A program made the position numbers and the translations under genes. The notes under the pieces are model-generated. The model ran no database searches. It worked only from the letters and a program-made list of their open reading frames with translations, and was not told the DNA's origin. A DNA stretch of 64,000 nt from Streptomyces sp. CG 926 (GTDB taxonomy: Bacteria; Actinomycetota; Actinomycetes; Streptomycetales; Streptomycetaceae), in contig NZ_QGGZ01000001.1 in NCBI RefSeq assembly GCF_003148825.1, positions 186,001 through 250,000 on the forward strand, given 5' to 3'. This document shows positions 59,328 through 64,000 of this stretch, piece after piece. Positions within the stretch are counted from its first letter, which is position 1, and each line of letters begins with the position of its first letter.

Positions 59328-59345
59328 GATGGGCACAATAGCCCG
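59328..59345. promoter_or_regulatory. Overlapping divergent leaderless promoters of lutA and cobF
   Basis: Only 18 bp separate the two starts. Minus strand: TATTGT, 7 bp, ATG (lutA). Plus strand: CACAAT, 6 bp, GTG (cobF). The -10 boxes overlap within GGGCACAATAGCCC, so the two promoters should compete. Confidence 0.5.
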
Positions 59346-60098
59346 GTGAAGAAGTTCTCAGTGATCGGCATAGGCGCGGGCGACCCGGACCATCTGACCC
59401 TCCAGGCGGTCAGGGCGATCGGCGCGGCGGACGCATTCCTCATCCTGGAGAAGGGCGAGGAGAAGGCGGATCTGACCGGGCTGCGGCGGGCGATGCTCGA
59501 CGCGCACGCCCGTCCCGGCCACCGGCTGGTGGAGGGCCGCGACCCGGATCGCGACCGGACGCCCGCCGACTACACCCCGACGGTGGACGGCTGGCGCAGC
59601 GCGCGGGCGGAGCTCTTCGAGCGCTTCATCGCGGAGGATCTGGCGGACGGCGAGACCGGGGCGTTCCTGGTCTGGGGCGACCCTTCCCTCTACGACTCCA
59701 CGCTCGCGATCCTCGACGAGGTGCTGGAGCACGGCCGGGTGGCCTTCGAACATGAGGTCGTGCCCGGCATCAGCAGCGTCTCGGCGCTGTTGGCCCGGCA
59801 CCGGACCAACTTGAACCGGGTCGGGCGTCCGGTCCAGATCACCACCGGGCGCAGGCTGGCCGAGGGCTGGCCAGAGGACGTCGACGACGTGGTGGTGATG
59901 CTGGACGCGCGGCACGCCTTCACCGCCCACCTGGACCAGGACCTCTACATCTACTGGGGGGCCTACGTCGGCACCCCGGACGAGATCCTGGTGCAGGGCA
60001 AGCTCGCGGAGGTCGCCGGGCGGATCGAGGAACTGCGCACCGAGGCCCGCGCCCGCAAGGGCTGGATCATGGACACGTACCTGCTCAGGCGCGGCTGA
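59346..60098 (+). CDS. cobF: Precorrin-6A synthase (deacetylating), CobF
   Basis: A 250-residue SAM-dependent tetrapyrrole methylase. FSVIGIGAGDPDHLTLQAV is the first SAM/tetrapyrrole motif, LVWGDPSLYDSTL the second, and VVPGISSVSALLARH the third. QITTGRRLAEGWP and a GWIMDTYLL end are characteristic of CobF, which methylates C1 of precorrin-5 and removes acetate in the aerobic cobalamin pathway. No other cobalamin gene is in the window. The 3' end overlaps the convergent aminotransferase gene by 14 bp. Confidence 0.9.
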   Translation: MKKFSVIGIGAGDPDHLTLQAVRAIGAADAFLILEKGEEKADLTGLRRAMLDAHARPGHRLVEGRDPDRDRTPADYTPTVDGWRSARAELFERFIAEDLADGETGAFLVWGDPSLYDSTLAILDEVLEHGRVAFEHEVVPGISSVSALLARHRTNLNRVGRPVQITTGRRLAEGWPEDVDDVVVMLDARHAFTAHLDQDLYIYWGAYVGTPDEILVQGKLAEVAGRIEELRTEARARKGWIMDTYLLRRG

Positions 60099-61245
60099 GG
60101 TAGGACGGGAGGAGCGCGGCGAGGCGTTCGTACTCCTCGGGGCGGTTGTAGATCTGGCCGCAGACGCGGATGCCGCCGCCGCCCGGCCAGGGCCAGATCA
60201 GCACCCGGACGCCCTGCTCGGCCGCGATCCGCTCACGCAGCTCGCGGGCCCGGTCCGGGGTCTCGGCGACCCCGGACGGCAGGCGCAGGGTGCGCATGGC
60301 GAGGGCCTCGCCGTGCGGGAGCGGGGTGAGCCCGGGGAGTTCGGCGAGCAGGGCCGCGCCGTGGGCGGCCAGCGCGCTGTTGTGGGCCCGGACCTTGGCC
60401 GCGTCGAGGCGTTCGAGGAGGTCGAGCCCGTCGGGGGCGGCGAGCCAGCCGGTGTAGTCGGCGGTGGCGCGGTTCTCGACGGAGCGCGGGAAGCCGTGCT
60501 GGTCCTCCCAGGACGGTACGAGGGCCCGGATCCGGCTCCGGTGCTGCGGGGCGACGGCCAGGACGGCGCTGCCGGAGGGCGCGTAGCCCCATTTGTGGAG
60601 GTTGCCGAACCAGAAGTCGGCTCCGCCCGCGAGGGGGTCGGCGAGCATGCCCAGGGCGTGGGCCCCGTCGACGACGGTGGTCACCCCGCGTGCGCGCAGG
60701 TCCGCGAGGAGCCGGGGGGAGGCGATGATCCGGGCGGTGGGCGAACTGACGTGGTCGAGTACGGCCACCCTCGTACGGGGTGTCAGCGCGGCCAGCACCG
60801 TCTCCCGTACGGCGTCCTCGTCGGGCAGGTGGGGGTCCAGGGCCACGGTGGTGACGGGGGCGCGGCGGGCGGCGGCCACGACGACGGTGCCGTAGCCGTG
60901 GTCGGTGACCAGGATCTCGTCGCCGTCGGCGAACGGGATCGCGTCCAGGGCGAGGTTGGCGCCCTCGGTGGCGTTGGCGATGAAGGCGATCCCGTCCGGG
61001 TCGGCGCCCAGGTGCGCGGCGATCCGGCCACGGGCCTCGGCGAGGCGTTCCGGGACGGCGATGAAGAAGGCGTCGGGGTCGGCGTGGACCTCGGCGCGGA
61101 GCGCGGCCTGGGCCTCCTGGACGGGGACGGGCACCGCCCCGAAGGAGCCGTGGTTGAGATGGGCGACGCGGGGGTCCAGGCGGAACAGGGCGGGTCCGCC
61201 GGGGAACTCCTGGGCGGACCCGGTGGGACGTATCGGCTCGGTCAC
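60085..61245 (-). CDS. Class V aminotransferase-fold PLP enzyme (isopenicillin-N-epimerase-like)
   Basis: A 386-residue PLP enzyme. HLNHGSFGAVPVPVQEAQ is the N-terminal signature of the isopenicillin N epimerase branch, VDGAHALGMLADPL holds the pyridine-binding Asp and FGNLHKWGYAPSG the PLP Lys. Could act as an epimerase, desulfurase or lyase. GTG start with GGAGGAG upstream, overlapping the LysR stop (GTGA), so it is co-transcribed with the LysR gene. Confidence 0.86.
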   Translation of the reverse strand: MTEPIRPTGSAQEFPGGPALFRLDPRVAHLNHGSFGAVPVPVQEAQAALRAEVHADPDAFFIAVPERLAEARGRIAAHLGADPDGIAFIANATEGANLALDAIPFADGDEILVTDHGYGTVVVAAARRAPVTTVALDPHLPDEDAVRETVLAALTPRTRVAVLDHVSSPTARIIASPRLLADLRARGVTTVVDGAHALGMLADPLAGGADFWFGNLHKWGYAPSGSAVLAVAPQHRSRIRALVPSWEDQHGFPRSVENRATADYTGWLAAPDGLDLLERLDAAKVRAHNSALAAHGAALLAELPGLTPLPHGEALAMRTLRLPSGVAETPDRARELRERIAAEQGVRVLIWPWPGGGGIRVCGQIYNRPEEYERLAALLPSYLSRA

Positions 61246-62192
61246 TGCTCCTCCGGGGATACGGCGCGGCTGTCCTTCGGATCATCTCCCGCCGCCGCGG
61301 GCTTCGGTAGAGCGCCGCCGCCGAAGGCCCGGCGCCCGTACCCGAGCAGCTCGCGCACGGCGGGGCCGTGCGCGGCGCGCCAGACCAGGCAGAGCAGGGC
61401 GGGGATGTCGATGTCGTCGATGACGCGGGCGCTGAGGCGGTCGCGGTAGCTCTCGGCCATGGACTCGCTGAGGACGGCGACGCCCAGGCCGCGCGCGGCG
61501 AGGTCGGCCATGGCGTCCGCGGCCCCCGCCTGCAGGGCGATCACCGGCTGGAGCCGCTGCGCGGCGCAGGCCTGGTCGAAGACCGTGCGCAGGCCGGTGC
61601 CGGCCGGCATGCAGATGACCGGGTGGTCGACGAGGTCGCGCAGGGTGACCCGGCGCCGGTGGGCCAGCGGATGATCGGGCGGGACCGCGACGACGAGCCG
61701 TTCGCTGACGAGGGTGAGGGCTTCGAGTCCGGCCGGGGCGGCGGTCGCGGCCCCGATGAGGGCCACGTCGACCGTGCCGGCGCGGACACCTTGGACGAGC
61801 CGGTCGGAGTTGTCCTCCAGCAGGGCGATCTCCAACCCGGGGTGGGCCCGGTGGAAGGCGGCGAGGGCGTCGAAGAGCGGGGTGACGGTGCAGCCGACGA
61901 CCATGCCGACCGTGATCCGGCCCCGGATCACGCCGGCCACGTCCCCCACCGCCTGGCTCACCGCCGCGGCCGCGGCGAGCGCGGCCCGGGCGGGTGCGAG
62001 CGCGGCGGCTCCGGCGGCGGTGAGGTTGGCGGTGCGGGCCGAGCGGTCGAACAGCTCGGCTCCGAGCTCCCGTTCCAGTTGGCGGATCTGGGCGCTGACC
62101 CCGGACTGGCTGATGTGCACCCGCTCGGCCGCCCGGGTGAAGTTCTGTTCCTCGGCGACGGCGACGAAGTAGGCGAGCTGCCTCAGTTCCAT
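61242..62192 (-). CDS. LysR-family regulator
   Basis: A 316-residue regulator. The N-terminal winged HTH MELRQLAYFVAVAEEQNFTRAAERVHISQSGVSAQIRQLERELG is followed by the type-2 periplasmic-binding-like effector domain. It is coupled to the PLP enzyme gene and divergent from a SnoaL-like gene across 109 bp that contain an inverted repeat suitable for LysR binding. Confidence 0.92.
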   Translation of the reverse strand: MELRQLAYFVAVAEEQNFTRAAERVHISQSGVSAQIRQLERELGAELFDRSARTANLTAAGAAALAPARAALAAAAAVSQAVGDVAGVIRGRITVGMVVGCTVTPLFDALAAFHRAHPGLEIALLEDNSDRLVQGVRAGTVDVALIGAATAAPAGLEALTLVSERLVVAVPPDHPLAHRRRVTLRDLVDHPVICMPAGTGLRTVFDQACAAQRLQPVIALQAGAADAMADLAARGLGVAVLSESMAESYRDRLSARVIDDIDIPALLCLVWRAAHGPAVRELLGYGRRAFGGGALPKPAAAGDDPKDSRAVSPEEQ

Positions 62193-62207
62193 GACTGTGG
62201 ATTCTAG

Positions 62208-62241
62208 TGGTCAGAAGATCCATCTGTTGGACTTCTGGCCA
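62208..62241. promoter_or_regulatory. Candidate LysR operator
   Basis: TGGTCAGAAG (62208-62217), 14-bp spacer, CTTCTGGCCA (62232-62241); nine of ten positions pair. It lies 16 bp upstream of the LysR start and 60 bp upstream of the SnoaL-like gene, as expected for a site controlling both. Confidence 0.5.
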
Positions 62242-62301
62242 CCGGAAGATCAGGCTGGAGGTACGAAGCGCAGCGGACGCACCCACCCCATGGAGGTAGT
62301 C

Positions 62302-62661
62302 GTGTACGAGAAGGCGATGCGGCCCGAGGACATCACCCGCCTGTTCGTCGAGCGTTCCAACGCCGGCGACGCGGCGGGGGTCGCCGCGCTCTACGAACAG
62401 GACGCGGTCATGGCGTACCCGCCCGGGGAGCTGACGGTGGGCCGCGAGGCGATCTTGGCCCTGTGGGAGAAGGTGCTGGCCCACCGCCCCGTCTTCGAGC
62501 CGGAGGCGCCGCTGCCGACGCTGGTCAGCGGGGACATCGCGCTCACCTCGACCCCGCCGAAGGACGGTTCCGGCGCCCGTGCGCAGGTCGTCCGGCGCCA
62601 GCCGGACGGCAGCTGGCTGCGCCTGCTCGACCAGCCCGAATTCGCCCCGCCGACCGGCTGA
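62302..62661 (+). CDS. SnoaL/NTF2-like protein
   Basis: A 119-residue NTF2-fold protein. RPEDITRLFVERSNAGDAAGVAALYEQDAVMAYPPGE and VGREAILALWEKVL are typical of the SnoaL-like/DUF4440 group, which includes small isomerases and proteins of unknown role. GTG 62302 with GGAGG 5 bp upstream is the best start; ATG 62290 lacks a site. It is divergent from the LysR gene and probably controlled by it. The stop lies inside a repeat CCGGCTGA. Confidence 0.82.
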   Translation: MYEKAMRPEDITRLFVERSNAGDAAGVAALYEQDAVMAYPPGELTVGREAILALWEKVLAHRPVFEPEAPLPTLVSGDIALTSTPPKDGSGARAQVVRRQPDGSWLRLLDQPEFAPPTG

Positions 62662-62700
62662 GCGCCGACCGGCTGACCGGCTGACCGGCTGACCGGCTGA
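62654..62700. repeat. CCGGCTGA repeats after the SnoaL-like gene
   Basis: One copy covers the stop codon (62654-62661). Four perfect tandem copies follow at 62669-62700. Likely slippage products; too short for a CRISPR or regulatory array. Confidence 0.85.
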
Positions 62701-62717
62701 CCGCCGAGTGGCCGGGC

Positions 62718-64000
62718 CTACGAGTCCCGGCCGCTGGTCGCCGCGTAGTACTGGAGGTCCTGCACCTCCACCTTGTGGTCCACCCGGTACGGCAGGTCGA
62801 CCTTCACCCCGCCCTTCCCGTCCCGGACGACCTGCGCCGAGCTGGTGCCCGGCTTCAGCGGCAGCAGCTGCGAGTGGATCCCGGCGGGGGCCTCGTAGTC
62901 GCCGTTCGTGGTACCGACGGTCGTGCGGACGGATCCGGCGCCGGTGAGGAAACTGAGCACCTCCACCTTGTCCCGGGGCGGGGCGCTCCCCTTGCGGAGC
63001 GACATCACCAGCGACTGGTCGCCCGTCGGGTCGGCGTCCGCGAACTGCGTGCGCGCGGAGAGGTAGAGGGTGTCCCGGACGATCCTCGGCCAGCTGTCCG
63101 TCTTGAACTTGGTCAGGTAGTACGAGGTCAGGTCCAGGTACGCGTGACCGTTGTGCAGGGAGGGCGCGAACTGGCTGCCCTCCGAGTAGTCGTTCCAGGT
63201 GGTCAGCTGCACCCAGTCCGCGCCGTCCTCGATGGCGCGTGTCCAGGTGGCGCGCAGGGTCGCGGTGTTGCCCGCCTCGTCGTAGATGCCCTGGTTGGGG
63301 CGCGCGTCCTGCACCGACACCGGCTGCATCCAGATCTTGCCCATGTCGTGGGCCCGCCGGACGTCGCGCGTGGAGCTCTCCTGGCCGACGTAGCTGCGGC
63401 TGCCCCACTCGGAGAAGCCGTGGCTGATCGGGGCGAACTCGCCGCTGTGGGCGCCGAAGTCGAGGAAGAGCGGGACGAAGGCGGTACGGATGCCGTGCTC
63501 GGACTTCAGGAGCGCGATGACCTGGGTCCACCAGGCGACGCTCTTCTCTTCCGCCTTGAACGGGGAGACCACGAGGCGGCCGTCGGGGAGCCGGTGCGCG
63601 GCCGAGGCGTCGGCGAGGGTGGCGATCGCCTCGGCGAGCACGGCGGGGTCGTCGGTCTTGAGGGAGGTCATGTCCGGCATCAGCATGATCTTGAAGGCCG
63701 GGTCCACCGAACGGGCGGCCGCCATCAGCAGGTTGCTGCGGTCCCAGTTCTTGCCGGAGAGGGAGAGCAGGTCGAGGGTGAAGCCGTCGATACCCGCCGC
63801 GCGGGCCGTGCGCACCTCCTGCTGGAGGTTGGCGTACTCCCAGTCGCCGCTCTTGGGGGTCACGGGCAGGGGCCGGTCGCGCAGCAGGCCGCCGTAGCGG
63901 CCGTGCTTGCCGCTCTCGCCGTCGGGGTTCAGGTAGTTGCGGGTGTAGTAGTCCCGGTCCGCGGCCGCGTTGTCGAGGGAGAGCGGGTAGGGCGTGAAGT
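62718..64000 (-). CDS. Glycoside hydrolase family 71-type protein, C-terminal part (5' end outside window)
   Basis: The last 427 residues of a secreted-type glycosidase. The frame is open to the right edge (YYTRNYLNPDGESGKHG, then GLLRDRPLPV). NLQQEVRTARAAGIDGFTLDLLS, FKIMLMPDMTSL, EGSQFAPSLHNGHAYLDLTSYYL and WVQLTTWNDYSEGSQ are characteristic of GH71-like alpha-1,3-glucanases with catalytic acids in the Asp-rich motifs. A C-terminal beta domain of about 120 residues follows. The start and any signal peptide are outside the window. Substrate (alpha-1,3-glucan or a related polymer) is inferred. Confidence 0.8.
   Translation of the reverse strand, partial: FTPYPLSLDNAAADRDYYTRNYLNPDGESGKHGRYGGLLRDRPLPVTPKSGDWEYANLQQEVRTARAAGIDGFTLDLLSLSGKNWDRSNLLMAAARSVDPAFKIMLMPDMTSLKTDDPAVLAEAIATLADASAAHRLPDGRLVVSPFKAEEKSVAWWTQVIALLKSEHGIRTAFVPLFLDFGAHSGEFAPISHGFSEWGSRSYVGQESSTRDVRRAHDMGKIWMQPVSVQDARPNQGIYDEAGNTATLRATWTRAIEDGADWVQLTTWNDYSEGSQFAPSLHNGHAYLDLTSYYLTKFKTDSWPRIVRDTLYLSARTQFADADPTGDQSLVMSLRKGSAPPRDKVEVLSFLTGAGSVRTTVGTTNGDYEAPAGIHSQLLPLKPGTSSAQVVRDGKGGVKVDLPYRVDHKVEVQDLQYYAATSGRDS

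Noticed and set aside
62654-62700. CRISPR-like array
   Set aside because: The units are 8-bp direct repeats with no spacers; simple slippage.

Overview
The window is high-GC actinobacterial DNA, almost certainly a Streptomyces chromosome. The support is very strong third-position G/C bias, GTG/TTG starts, ATGA/GTGA gene overlaps, many Tat signal peptides, rare TTA (bldA-type) leucine codons in only a few genes, MmyB-type and TetR regulators, and apparently leaderless promoters.

Layout. (1) 1-5663 is the right end of a biosynthetic-type operon: a truncated phosphopantetheinyl transferase, stand-alone acyl carrier protein, alpha/beta hydrolase, glycosyltransferase, zinc-finger/SAM methyltransferase and a degenerate GHMP-kinase-like protein, with starts overlapping stops. 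(2) 5711-22777 is mixed chromosome: secreted phosphoesterase, MFS exporter, SDR, ATP-grasp protein, TetR, a 3-hydroxyisobutyryl-CoA hydrolase-like protein, RibD-type reductase, isochorismatase-like hydrolase, CASTOR/POLLUX-type channel protein, Tat-exported amino-acid/amine oxidase, beta-carbonic anhydrase, MmyB regulator plus FMN reductase, alpha/beta hydrolase and an ABC exporter. (3) 22906-37954 is the most striking region. It holds four agmatine-deiminase-family (PAD_porph) genes, three of them with Tat export signals and one cytosolic, three TetR regulators, a complete Dpp-type peptide/solute importer and a transmembrane Ser/Thr kinase. Five copies of a palindrome close to TTGACTGAAAATTCAGTCAA sit at the promoters of deiminases 2, 3 and 4, of the kinase and of one TetR. 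In each case the left arm supplies a TTGACT -35 box, followed 17-18 bp later by an xANNNT -10 box. This looks like one local regulon for detecting, deiminating outside the cell, importing and deiminating inside the cell some guanidino or arginine-containing compound. No N-carbamoylputrescine amidase is present, so simple agmatine catabolism is not demonstrated.

(4) 38041-50955 holds a DUF4436 membrane protein, a LuxR/TrmB-like regulator divergent from a TTA-containing secreted M4 metalloprotease, a GNAT, a PAP2 phosphatase, a SulP transporter, a flotillin/NfeD pair and a PucR regulator. (5) 51485-55429 holds a 1227-residue HTH-NACHT (NLR-like) protein with two TTA codons, beside a tRNA-Pro(GGG); it is a candidate conflict or defence gene at a tRNA. 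(6) 55538-64000 returns to housekeeping: DUF309, VOC protein, LutABC-type lactate-oxidation operon, CobF, class V aminotransferase with LysR, a SnoaL-like protein, and the 3' part of a GH71-type glycoside hydrolase running off the right edge.

Functions are assigned from motifs read by eye; no database search was run. Promoters and operators are pattern-based predictions.
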